27,289 nt of DNA from a virus, in the IMG/VR virus record IMGVR_UViG_3300027844_001041, positions 1 to 27,289 of that record. One strand, 5' to 3'. Numbering within the stretch: the stretch's first letter is position 1; every line of letters begins with the position of its first letter. The notes beneath the pieces are model-generated. The model was not told where the DNA came from, did not search any database, and saw only the letters and a list, made by a program, of their open reading frames with translations. Position numbers and translations under genes: made by a program. Shown here one piece after another: positions 1 through 7,151 of this stretch.

Positions 1-120
1 GCCGAAGATAGCTTCGCTAACATAAGGCGCAATCCGATTTACCCAAGCGCGCATTTCATTCACACGCTCAACGGCTAACGGGATTGCATCGTAATCTATA
101 AACTGTTTTTGGTTTATCAT
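1..120 (-). CDS. Hypothetical protein, N-terminal part only (runs off the left edge)
   Basis: The first 40 codons of a leftward gene are open up to position 1. The start ATG lies at 118-120 and has a clear ribosome binding site, GGAGGA, about 7 bases upstream. The protein begins MINQKQFIDYDAIPLAVERV and looks helical. I do not recognise a family. It lies about 50 bases downstream of the small HTH-like gene and is probably the next gene of the same transcript. The real length is unknown because the window ends inside it. Confidence 0.6.
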   Translation of the reverse strand, partial: MINQKQFIDYDAIPLAVERVNEMRAWVNRIAPYVSEAIFG

Positions 121-169
121 GTTTCTGTCCTCCAACAAAAAGATTTACAAAAGGTACAAATCGTTTAGC

Positions 170-370
170 TTAGCCCTTCCCTGCGTAGTCGTCGGGGTTC
201 AGTCCGAATCCACAAATGATTTTCTCGATGCAGTCCGAAGAAAAGATCTTCCGTCCACTAGAGGTCTCGCTGTAATTAAAAACCGTGTCGCGAGCCTCAA
301 GGTATGCGACCGCTTGGCGCACTGCTTTCGGATGTTTGTTCAGCATGTCGGCAATTTGTAAGTAGTCCAT
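170..370 (-). CDS. Small HTH/winged-helix-like protein (66 aa)
   Basis: I start this gene at the ATG at 368-370, because a strong GGAGGA site sits 7 bases upstream. A TTG further upstream at 385 would place that site inside the gene. The 66-aa protein begins MDYLQIADMLNKHPKAVRQA, which reads like a helix-turn-helix of the MerR/excisionase or winged-helix type. A short segment with G-R-K-I-F, resembling a wing, follows, then a last helix with two Cys residues. A DNA-binding role is inference from this pattern. A possible promoter with a 10-bp palindrome lies just upstream at 410-439. It could be a small regulator or a DNA-packaging or recombination accessory protein. Confidence 0.6.
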   Translation of the reverse strand: MDYLQIADMLNKHPKAVRQAVAYLEARDTVFNYSETSSGRKIFSSDCIEKIICGFGLNPDDYAGKG

Positions 371-409
371 AGGTTTGTCCTCCAAAAGTCATAGGTCAGA
401 TACTCCACC

Positions 410-437
410 ATCTTAGCTTATATCGGCTAGGTTGCAA
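410..437 (-). promoter_or_regulatory. Possible sigma70-like promoter with palindrome GGTTGCAACC
   Basis: In the 100-base gap before the HTH-like gene, the minus strand reads TTGCAA (432-437), 16 bases, then TAAGAT (410-415). Each box matches the consensus at four of six positions. The -35-like box is the centre of a perfect 10-bp palindrome, GGTTGCAACC (430-439), which could be an operator. TATAAG also occurs in the spacer without a partner -35. This is moderate-to-weak evidence; the rest of the gap shows nothing else. Confidence 0.35.
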
Positions 438-473
438 CCCCATCTTTAATTTAGTTAGTCCGAAAACACCCCA

Positions 474-488
474 AAAACACCGTGTTTT
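474..488 (-). terminator. Weak terminator-like inverted repeat
   Basis: Directly at the stop codon of the 82-aa gene the minus strand has AAAACAC and GTGTTTT around a single base, followed by a T-rich stretch. The usable stem is short and A/T-rich, so it would be a weak terminator at best. Confidence 0.25.
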
Positions 489-735
489 AAGGGCAAAACT
501 TAAAATTCCCAAAGTTTTTTTCTTCGTGCCGCCGGCCTACGAAAAACGGAATGATTTTCCATCCGATGTGGTCACCCACCGCTTGGTCGCCATAATCTAG
601 AGCATCATCAAACGTACGGAATACGTACTCGGTCGGCGTGTGGGCAGGTGCAATATTCCAACCCGAAAGATTTTCCACCATCACGCAATAACCATCTAAC
701 CTGCGCTCAACATCGCTAAATACTTGGGGGGTCAT
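487..735 (-). CDS. Hypothetical protein (82 aa)
   Basis: Two ATG codons are possible, at 744 and 735. I prefer 735 because an AGGA motif lies 8 bases before it, while it touches the first ATG directly. The gene overlaps the end of the 158-aa gene upstream, which suggests translational coupling. The protein has aromatic-rich stretches, a WKIIPFFVGRR segment and a basic C-terminus. I recognise no family. It is the last gene of the operon that begins with the SWIM protein, and a weak hairpin follows its stop codon. Confidence 0.55.
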   Translation of the reverse strand: MTPQVFSDVERRLDGYCVMVENLSGWNIAPAHTPTEYVFRTFDDALDYGDQAVGDHIGWKIIPFFVGRRHEEKNFGNFKFCP

Positions 736-1192
736 TTTTTGCATCCTGAATACTGATGGTAGGCTTACCTTTTTTAACTTTTCGGTGCTGTATCAATTCT
801 TCTGCTAACGCGGTGTTCTTAGCTGAGAGATTGCCGTGGTTGGGTTCGTGGTACTTTAAAAGCAAAAGTTTTATCTTTGAACCGGATTCACTATAGCTGG
901 CACGGACCATCGATGCAAGATCGGGAAATTCTGTTTGTAGTTTCTCTAGTGGATGAATTTCACCTCGCTCTTTTTTATACGTCACATTTAATCTTGGTTT
1001 AAGTACCAACTCCGAAGTGATGCCGGTGAAAATAAACGAAGGCGCTAATTGATCTCCAACATACGATTCCAATTTTTGTGTTAATCGACTTTCTGCTTCT
1101 TCAACCTGAAATTTGCGCCGTTGAATGTCCTTCCACTCATCGATCATGTCTTGCATATCTTCTGGGTTATTCCCCATATGTTTCGATTTCAT
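716..1192 (-). CDS. Hypothetical protein with N-terminal coiled coil (158 aa)
   Basis: The start ATG at 1192 has GGAG 8 bases upstream. Residues about 10-48 are charged and heptad-like (DMIDEWKDIQRRKFQVEEAE), which suggests a coiled coil. The middle part has alternating hydrophobic residues typical of beta strands. The C-terminal 35 residues are Lys-rich. I do not recognise a family. It lies between two other small unknown genes in the operon headed by the SWIM-MoxR-VWA genes, so a link to that module is possible but only by position. Confidence 0.65.
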   Translation of the reverse strand: MKSKHMGNNPEDMQDMIDEWKDIQRRKFQVEEAESRLTQKLESYVGDQLAPSFIFTGITSELVLKPRLNVTYKKERGEIHPLEKLQTEFPDLASMVRASYSESGSKIKLLLLKYHEPNHGNLSAKNTALAEELIQHRKVKKGKPTISIQDAKNDPPSI

Positions 1193-1210
1193 GTTTAACG
1201 CTCCGGCCTT

Positions 1211-1480
1211 TCAAAGTTCTATATCGTCATCTTCTTTTTCGGTGTCGTAGATGTAGGCCATCCAAGTTTTCCCAAGTTCCTGTAAACCGTTTTTGTCACC
1301 ACTCAAAATTTCTAACAAGTTTTCAGAGCCATCATAGGCCGACACAATAAACAATCTGCCCCCTAACATAAATCGAGCGTATTCCGATTGCATTGGGGAA
1401 TCGTGAAGCGTAGCCGACACGCCAAACCCACGTTTAACAAACGCTACAAAATCATTTAGATCAGCCTTTGGCAATATCAT
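1211..1480 (-). CDS. Hypothetical acidic protein (89 aa)
   Basis: The start ATG at 1480 overlaps the last codons of the preceding RHH-like gene (stop at 1461), so the two are probably coupled in translation. No strong ribosome binding site is visible. The predicted protein is mixed alpha/beta, with a strongly acidic tail (EKEDDDIEL). No known motif is seen. It belongs to the same compact operon as the VWA and MoxR genes upstream. Confidence 0.6.
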   Translation of the reverse strand: MILPKADLNDFVAFVKRGFGVSATLHDSPMQSEYARFMLGGRLFIVSAYDGSENLLEILSGDKNGLQELGKTWMAYIYDTEKEDDDIEL

Positions 1481-1667
1481 CTATCACTTTTCGATCAATA
1501 GCCGCACCCTCTGCGCTGTCAATCAAACCTTTCTTCGCTAATCGTACCAACTCGTAACTAAACGATGTTTTAAACCCCAACTTTTTCTTGGTGCTTACAA
1601 TACCATCGATAAGCGTAACCAACCACTCATCTTTATTCCGAAAGTTTATCTTTCGTTTGCTTGGCAT
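1461..1667 (-). CDS. Small ribbon-helix-helix-like protein, copy 2 (68 aa)
   Basis: I choose the ATG at 1667 (MPSKRKINFR), with GGGA about 9 bases upstream, over a GTG at 1682. The protein has a short basic N-terminal strand (KRKINF), then a helix with DEWL..LIDGIV, then a second helix after a Ser (SYELVRLAKKGL). This is the shape of a ribbon-helix-helix DNA-binding protein of the CopG/ParD/Arc type. It resembles the neighbouring 63-aa protein along the same pattern and overlaps it by 35 bases. A role as regulator or antitoxin-like protein is inference; no toxin gene is recognised beside it. Confidence 0.6.
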   Translation of the reverse strand: MPSKRKINFRNKDEWLVTLIDGIVSTKKKLGFKTSFSYELVRLAKKGLIDSAEGAAIDRKVIDDIAKG

Positions 1668-1824
1668 ATTCTGTAATCCCACATTTTATGATTGCCACCA
1701 TAAGTTGCGATTTACTTATAGGCAATCCCGCGTCTAAGAAACTATCTTGTAACGCTTCGATGGTTTCAAACAACCATCGATCTTCGTTTGCAAACCAAAT
1801 CGATACGTGGTCGCCTCGTGGCAC
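1633..1824 (-). CDS. Small ribbon-helix-helix-like protein, copy 1 (63 aa)
   Basis: The start is a GTG at 1824, 1 base after the stop of the VWA gene. GGAGG lies about 12 bases upstream, inside the VWA gene end, so translation is probably coupled. The protein begins MPRGDHVSIWF, a likely beta strand. A helix follows (EDRWLFETIEALQDSFLDAG), then ISKSQLMVAIIKCGITEYAK, which matches the second helix of ribbon-helix-helix proteins. Alignment by eye with the next protein shows shared N-x-D-x-WL...I...LG...S.S..L....K.G. This suggests an old tandem duplication. Confidence 0.6.
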   Translation of the reverse strand: MPRGDHVSIWFANEDRWLFETIEALQDSFLDAGLPISKSQLMVAIIKCGITEYAKQTKDKLSE

Positions 1825-1825
1825 G

Positions 1826-4036
1826 TTATTCGGTAGCCTCCGTAACCAGTCGGGTTATCATTCGGCGCATCTGGTTCATCAACTCAGGTATGTCGGTAAA
1901 CTTAATCGAGTGCTTAAACATTTTATCATTTTTGAAATTCTCAATAGCTATGTGGAAGATTTTGACACCTGCTTTCTCGGCTGCCAACGCTTCCTTTTTA
2001 GTCGCTTCGTTGGCATCATCCCCGCCGTAATTGTTGCCCCACGGTTGGCCGTCAGAAATAACTATCATCATACGATGTTTGTTTACCGTATTTGTTTTGA
2101 ATAAGTTCACCGCAGTTTTAATTGCAAGGTGATCATAATTTTCCATGCCGTCCTCAGTATAGTTTGCAATACTGGCGGCATCCGGATTGCATTTTCCGTA
2201 CAGGTATTTTACTTGATTATCCTGGTGGGAAGCACCGCAACTCGAGTACGAATACACTTCCAACTCAACACCGGGAACACCTTTCAATGCTTCGGCCATT
2301 AGAACGGCAATTTGCAACGTGGCGGCTGCCTTGCGGCCTCTGTCACTCGACGGCATCCCCAAACGCTCGGCACGCCCCATACTCCCCGATTCGTCTAGAA
2401 GTAAGCATAGGGCCACCCCTTGATCTTGTTTTTCCGTCTTGCGATAAAACAATCGATCTGTAGATTTGCTGCGAGCTAACCGGCGTCGATGAATACGCCC
2501 CGATTTACGTTCTGTTTCGCGGTGCTTCCGAGTCCCTAACCGTAACCGAAAAATGTTTTGCATCCGGCGTATCTCGTCTGCTACCGAATCTTTGTAAACC
2601 TTATATTTGCTACGGTCGGGTTTAGGATGTATTACAACATTTTTACGTGGTAGTATGTCACCCCATTCCCAATCTTCAAGAAAAGTTATGCGCTGCTCCT
2701 CGTTGCGATGGACTTCCCGCGTTTCCGCCACATTAAGGCAATCCGTAACCGTAGACGCTTGGCGCAATGCTTCCTGTAAATCGAGTAAACTAAATCGCCC
2801 CTTTCGTAGTTCGTGAACAAGTTCCTCGTTAGCTTTCAGCTTTTCAATTTTACTGTCATCTTTATCGTTTAATTGGTCATCTTTAATCGCGGCGGCAATT
2901 TGCTCCGGTGTTTGACTTTTCGAATCGCCGCTAATTTCCTTATGAATGCCCTCTGCTTGATCTTGCAGTTCATTCAATTGGTGGTGATAGTCTTTATCGG
3001 CGGCATCGGCATCGAATTGAGCCAACAACCTTTTAAGACGTTCTTGCTCATCCTCCGAAAGACTTTTTATATTTTCCTCCGCATCATTACGTGTCTCCGC
3101 AGTCTCGCCTAAAGTCTCTTTAATTGCATCACTGTATAGGGTCCGTGCTTTATCAAAATAGCACTCTAATTTTCGGGCTGCAACTACCACTTGCGACTCT
3201 GAAGCAGGGACCGATGCAAACATGGTTCTAAAATCGTCCCACGGTACCTTGCCATCGATTAGGGAAAATGTTTTCTGCTTGTCCTTGACGACATGGGGGC
3301 ATCGAATGAATGCAAAGGCAAGCATAGTCAAACGATCCATATCATTTGCCGTGTCCCACAGACCCAACGCCTCCCCAAAAGATTTTGTTTCAAAGATGGC
3401 GCGCTTTGCCGCTTGAACGTATGCGACAAAACCGGGGGACTCTTTCCGTATAAGATTTTCTATTCGCTCATCTTCAAAGAGTCCAGCAAAAATTGCGACA
3501 CGACCGGCTAAGCCTACATTGAAAGGGCGGGTAAACTCGTCGTGACACCAGTCCTCTTTCCGTTCGCTATTTGCTAAATCCTGAAGATCAAAAAGTAGTC
3601 GCGTGTGATTTGCATGGCTAGCCTCATGTAAACCGATTCCACAATAAATATCTAACGCTTTTTGATATTCTCCATCACAAGAATCGTAGATAGATTTATC
3701 TAATAAAATTAGTGGGCGCTCTTTATTGTCTTGGTCCCTAAAGGTACAGCATCCCATAGCCTGTTGACCAATGGTTGCTAGTTCAATCGAAGTGCCGGTA
3801 GGCAAACCATGTACTTTTAACAAACTACGAACCGCATTTCTAATGCGCAACATATCCTGCGCGGTTGCCTCTGCTGTCTCCCGATCTTGCGAGGGCGAAT
3901 ATTGGCCCCACATCGAAGATAAGCGGGAGCCGCGCATCATAGAGTCGTTGGTTGCGAGTTGGTGCATAGAGGAATCGTAATAATCATCGCTACCGTCCCC
4001 GTCCCAATCGATAGGTTCAAACCAATTCCATGCCAT
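1826..4036 (-). CDS. CobT-like VWA-domain protein with N-terminal HExxH metallopeptidase-like motif (736 aa)
   Basis: The ATG at 4036 has GGGAGG 8 bases upstream. The C-terminal domain (about 535-730) is a von Willebrand A domain with the metal site DESGSMG at 548-554 and VISDG at 659-663. The Arg-rich lead-in (RIHRRRLARSKSTDRLF) resembles CobT, the VWA subunit of cobaltochelatase-like complexes. The N-terminal part carries HEASH (137-141) and then FEDERIEN (187-194), the arrangement of a zincin-type HExxH site with a downstream acidic ligand. The region 305-410 is acidic and charged, like the linker in CobT. In known systems such VWA proteins work with a MoxR/CobS-type AAA+ ATPase, and one is encoded just upstream. 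No other cobalamin genes are present, so real cobalt insertion is unlikely. A chaperone- or protease-like machine is more plausible but unproven. Confidence 0.85.
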   Translation of the reverse strand: MAWNWFEPIDWDGDGSDDYYDSSMHQLATNDSMMRGSRLSSMWGQYSPSQDRETAEATAQDMLRIRNAVRSLLKVHGLPTGTSIELATIGQQAMGCCTFRDQDNKERPLILLDKSIYDSCDGEYQKALDIYCGIGLHEASHANHTRLLFDLQDLANSERKEDWCHDEFTRPFNVGLAGRVAIFAGLFEDERIENLIRKESPGFVAYVQAAKRAIFETKSFGEALGLWDTANDMDRLTMLAFAFIRCPHVVKDKQKTFSLIDGKVPWDDFRTMFASVPASESQVVVAARKLECYFDKARTLYSDAIKETLGETAETRNDAEENIKSLSEDEQERLKRLLAQFDADAADKDYHHQLNELQDQAEGIHKEISGDSKSQTPEQIAAAIKDDQLNDKDDSKIEKLKANEELVHELRKGRFSLLDLQEALRQASTVTDCLNVAETREVHRNEEQRITFLEDWEWGDILPRKNVVIHPKPDRSKYKVYKDSVADEIRRMQNIFRLRLGTRKHRETERKSGRIHRRRLARSKSTDRLFYRKTEKQDQGVALCLLLDESGSMGRAERLGMPSSDRGRKAAATLQIAVLMAEALKGVPGVELEVYSYSSCGASHQDNQVKYLYGKCNPDAASIANYTEDGMENYDHLAIKTAVNLFKTNTVNKHRMMIVISDGQPWGNNYGGDDANEATKKEALAAEKAGVKIFHIAIENFKNDKMFKHSIKFTDIPELMNQMRRMITRLVTEATE

Positions 4037-4068
4037 GTGTTTATCCTCCCTTTAAAGGTTTATCTATT

Positions 4069-5613
4069 TTAGCCTACGTGTTTTTGTATGATTTGCAAAA
4101 TCCTTGACCGCTCGCTTGCCTCATCACCATCGTTACTAAAATTGTTTAGTATAGAATACTGACAAGCGGTAAGTAAATCAAACCCATCGACAACTAATTC
4201 AGACGCTTCTAATAACATTCTGGTTGAAACATTAGCAACAAAATCACCAGCATCTTGCAGCACTCGTTGCTGGTTGGCAATTGTACACAACACATTTGCA
4301 GATGTAGCGTCAATTCCGGTTCTACCTTGTAGCACTTTTGATTCCCATTCGATGGGTGGAAAATACAAATCGATCACCACCTGAAATCGTTGCTGCAAAG
4401 CAATGTCTAGCGCTTCAGTCCCAGTGTATTCCATACCAATGTTAGCAGTGGCCACAATGGACATATTGTCACCTCGACGAACTATTGCACCACCTTCTTC
4501 CTCATCAATTGCAATGTACGCTTGGCGGTCAAGCAGTGGAAGTAATATGTTGTTTGCGTCCCGGCCACCTCGTGTAATTTCGTCAAGTAAAACCATGCCG
4601 GATGGATTACCCACAAAACGAGCAAACCTTGACCTACAAAGGTGTGTGCCCTGCTTAGGATCAAATTCTACCGTACCTATTAAAACGTCTCGGGGTTCGG
4701 TAGTTGCACCCATGTTTACGCTCTCGGTGGGGAGTCCCAACGACTTAGCCAGCAGGTGCGCTAATTCTGTTTTGCCGCATCCCGAGGGACCAGTCAGCAG
4801 TACATTTTTGCCCCTATGGAGTGCGCGGAGTCCCTGCTCCCATACGCCCTGCTGGACATAGAAGGAAGCAGGGTTAGGACGTTTGCATATTTTCCACGGA
4901 GTAGCCCCCAAATCTTTTTCCGTGGCGGGGGCATCGTGCAAATAATCCCCGCTGGTTAGTTCCTCATCGTATCTACTTTCCCCCTCGGTGGCAACTATTG
5001 CATCTACTTTCATGCCAGCGTTAATTACCGATTTTGAAGTTAAACTAGGATCACGCAAAGAGTCAGCTTTGTTTAGTTCCTGATAAAGCCGGCGCGGATT
5101 TATAGTGTGAACCTCAGTTGAATCCACTGAGTCACCCGAATAAAGTTCGGATAACTTATTAGAGGTGCCTGATAAATATTTGCAAAGATCGCTAGCGTGA
5201 CAATCAGGTAGGTGAGGGTCTAAAATACCGCCTACATTTTGAGGTAGTACAACAAAAACATCTTCAAAGGCCATGCGGCTAATAGCTTGTGTTTCACAAG
5301 TAGCTAACTCAGTTTCAGACATTCCCCGTATCCCGCCACCGCCCACCGGGTGGTGTCCAAGGAACACGGTGGGTTTACTTATCAACGATTGGTGAAGGCA
5401 CCCACTACCATCCGATTCACCTTTCACCTTGCGAAACTTAGCGACTGCGCAAGTGCAACTGTTATCACTTAGATCAAGCGTAGCCGAATTTTTAACTTTG
5501 CAATTCTGAATGTTAAAAAAGTTTACGATGGATCGTGCGTTGTCGGGGGTACCCACTAAGGTAACGATTCCGAGTGTGATAGGTACGTGTGCCGATTCTG
5601 ATTTAACTGCCAT
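4069..5613 (-). CDS. MoxR/CobS-like AAA+ ATPase with unknown Cys-rich N-terminal region (514 aa)
   Basis: The ATG at 5613 has a strong AAGGAGGA site 8 bases upstream. The C-terminal half is a complete AAA+ module: Walker A GPSGCGKT (275-282), Walker B VLLDEI (341-346), sensor 1 ATAN (388-391) and an Arg in ALDIALQQRF (409). This is the MoxR/CobS type, which remodels protein complexes together with VWA partners. The first 240 residues match nothing I know. They contain several Cys and His residues (for example CTC at 53-55, GHHPVGGGG at 86-94, DCHASDLC at 137-144) and may bind metal. The gene sits between the SWIM gene and the CobT-like VWA gene with almost no spacing, so the three products very likely act together. 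Confidence 0.88.
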   Translation of the reverse strand: MAVKSESAHVPITLGIVTLVGTPDNARSIVNFFNIQNCKVKNSATLDLSDNSCTCAVAKFRKVKGESDGSGCLHQSLISKPTVFLGHHPVGGGGIRGMSETELATCETQAISRMAFEDVFVVLPQNVGGILDPHLPDCHASDLCKYLSGTSNKLSELYSGDSVDSTEVHTINPRRLYQELNKADSLRDPSLTSKSVINAGMKVDAIVATEGESRYDEELTSGDYLHDAPATEKDLGATPWKICKRPNPASFYVQQGVWEQGLRALHRGKNVLLTGPSGCGKTELAHLLAKSLGLPTESVNMGATTEPRDVLIGTVEFDPKQGTHLCRSRFARFVGNPSGMVLLDEITRGGRDANNILLPLLDRQAYIAIDEEEGGAIVRRGDNMSIVATANIGMEYTGTEALDIALQQRFQVVIDLYFPPIEWESKVLQGRTGIDATSANVLCTIANQQRVLQDAGDFVANVSTRMLLEASELVVDGFDLLTACQYSILNNFSNDGDEASERSRILQIIQKHVG

Positions 5614-5615
5614 GT

Positions 5616-6083
5616 CTAGTGTCCTCCTTCTTCATAGGTAAAAACAAAAGCTAATTTATACTTTCTAATAGTTTGTATAGTAACGAGTCTTGAAAATCCC
5701 AAAGGTTCAATAGTTTCTAACTGGATAGCTGCTACTATATCAGAAATTTGATCGGCGCCAACCCACCATTTTTTGTGCGACTTGGGAAACAACTTTGTAC
5801 TTCGATGCACCAGATCATTTAGTGCGGCTAGGGCGGTAGCTGCGGGCACACCATTTAGTCGATCAAAATTTCCTTGCAGCCATTCTAAGTGTTTACACCT
5901 TCCCACTTTCATCCACGATAGACACGAACATTGATTTCCTTCGATCAAATATCGGTGCCTCTCAAATCGATCTTCTCGTTTTGTTATTTTGTCTACAAAA
6001 TATCTGCCTGAGTTTTTGCGAACGTACAAATAAATTGGAGACGATAGCAAGTCATAGAATTCATCAAGTTGTTTTTCAAACAT
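5616..6083 (-). CDS. SWIM zinc-finger protein (155 aa)
   Basis: The protein contains CSC at 52-54 and CKH at 63-65, that is C-x-C-x8-C-x-H, the SWIM zinc-finger signature. SWIM domains bind DNA or proteins. I start it at the ATG at 6083; no clear ribosome binding site is visible, and a TTG three codons upstream is the alternative. The gene begins 12 bases after a strong terminator hairpin and ends within the leader of the MoxR gene. SWIM proteins are found beside MoxR and VWA genes in bacteria (for example the yehL-yehP-yehQ region of Escherichia coli), which supports one functional module. It may select the target of the ATPase; that is inference. Confidence 0.8.
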   Translation of the reverse strand: MFEKQLDEFYDLLSSPIYLYVRKNSGRYFVDKITKREDRFERHRYLIEGNQCSCLSWMKVGRCKHLEWLQGNFDRLNGVPAATALAALNDLVHRSTKLFPKSHKKWWVGADQISDIVAAIQLETIEPLGFSRLVTIQTIRKYKLAFVFTYEEGGH

Positions 6084-6094
6084 AGTTTGCAAGT

Positions 6095-6146
6095 AAAAAA
6101 GTAACGCGGGGGACGGGAAAACACATAAACCGAACCCCCACGCTAC
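6095..6146 (-). terminator. Strong rho-independent terminator
   Basis: Just after the stop of the 319-aa gene the minus strand forms a 12-bp stem: GTAGCGTGGGGG (6135-6146) pairs with CCCCCGCGTTAC (6101-6112), with two G-U pairs. Six T residues follow (6095-6100). The loop has a further small CGG/CCG pairing. It separates the 319-aa gene from the SWIM-MoxR-VWA operon. Confidence 0.85.
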
Positions 6147-6157
6147 GGGGAGGATCG

Positions 6158-7117
6158 TTACACTTCTTCCTCATCTAAAAATTCTTCTATACCACCCTCT
6201 CCAACCCCGGCCCCAATCAATTCCGGTTTAGATGAGCCTCCCTCTACCAGTTCTAATTTTACACCGAAGTTACGCTCAACAGATCGCACCAACTGGTCTA
6301 ATTGAACCAACAAACCATCCGTGCCATCCAAATCGTCTGGCGATTCTGCAATGTAAGAGGTGCAGATTAAATCCAAAAGATTTCCTTGTGAACTGCTTTC
6401 TGCCGTCTTAGCAGCAATCTTAAAAGCGAGCAAGATGTTCTCGTGCTGTTCTTCACTTAAATTAAAATTCAAGCGCTTGATTAAATCAGTGTGGATAGCT
6501 TTGCTCTTTAATGCCCCGCCACCTTCCAAATCGGCAAGGTATGTGCGCAACCCCCGGACAGTTTTATCCTTCGCAATTTTGATTAAATCTTTCCAGTTGT
6601 CTTTGTCCATGTAGGGGACTAATTCTTTGGCCTTCGACCACTCCACAGTCCGAAGGATGTGGGGAGGTATTCCCAATTCAACGATAAGTTTTTCGTAGAC
6701 TTTAATATAGTAATAAGCAGTGCGCCGTTTTACCTCGCACTCCTTCTCCAAGTATTCTTCAAAAGATTTAAACTTGATTTTAACACCGGCGGAGCCATCG
6801 ACGCTTTCATACGTCCAATTTTTCCAGTAAGAATTTTCACGGATTTCGTACAGAGTCTCACCCATCACCGCGTAAAGTTTATCAGCGAGTAAACACGCCT
6901 GCTTAGTGATTCCCCGCACCGCTTTTTTGCGGTCGCTAGCAGACATATCTTTTTTTAGCATGGGTAAAAAGGTTGAATCAGAACCATCCCAAACGTCAAG
7001 GCAGACACCGCTAACTTCAACTAGCTTGTCGCTGGTCATCGATAGCCCGCCCAGTGGTTCTATAATTTCGGTTGCTGTTTTTCGTTTTCTTTTCGCCATT
7101 GATTTTTCCTTCGCCAT
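6158..7117 (-). CDS. Predicted DNA-binding phage protein, own transcription unit (319 aa)
   Basis: Two starts are possible: ATG 7117 with GGAG 10 bases away, and ATG 7099 with AAGGA 7 bases away. The N-terminus is very basic (KRKRK). Residues about 118-145 (SFEEYLEKECEVKRRTAYYY) look like a helix-turn-helix, and the rest is largely helical. The C-terminus is acidic (EEFLDEEEV). The pattern recalls DUF3102-like phage and plasmid proteins, but I cannot confirm a family. The gene has its own sigma70-like promoter, a palindromic operator in its leader and a strong terminator after it, so it is a single-gene unit. This is what an autoregulated regulator would look like; it could also be a ParB-like or DNA-organising protein. 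Confidence 0.75.
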   Translation of the reverse strand: MAKEKSMAKRKRKTATEIIEPLGGLSMTSDKLVEVSGVCLDVWDGSDSTFLPMLKKDMSASDRKKAVRGITKQACLLADKLYAVMGETLYEIRENSYWKNWTYESVDGSAGVKIKFKSFEEYLEKECEVKRRTAYYYIKVYEKLIVELGIPPHILRTVEWSKAKELVPYMDKDNWKDLIKIAKDKTVRGLRTYLADLEGGGALKSKAIHTDLIKRLNFNLSEEQHENILLAFKIAAKTAESSSQGNLLDLICTSYIAESPDDLDGTDGLLVQLDQLVRSVERNFGVKLELVEGGSSKPELIGAGVGEGGIEEFLDEEEV

Positions 7118-7151
7118 AATGTTTGTACTCCGTCACAAAAGTAAGTTTTAG

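Noticed and set aside
371-385. A TTG start at 385 for the small HTH-like gene
   Set aside because: It would bury the GGAGGA ribosome binding site inside the gene; the ATG at 370 is ideally spaced from it.
1484-1515. A TTGACA promoter inside the RHH-like gene near 1507
   Set aside because: It lies within coding sequence with a poor -10 (TATTGA) and no gene boundary that needs it.
1661-2104. Many plus-strand open frames, up to 206 codons, across the window (for example 1661-2104, 17179-17799, 21218-21808)
   Set aside because: They lie opposite clear minus-strand genes, lack good ribosome binding sites and resemble no protein family. They are mirror frames of the real genes.
1826-5613. Reading the AAA+ and VWA pair as true cobaltochelatase CobS and CobT
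   Set aside because: No other cobalamin gene is present, the ATPase has a large foreign N-terminal part, the VWA protein has an HExxH site, and a SWIM protein is in the operon. Similarity of the family is not proof of that reaction.
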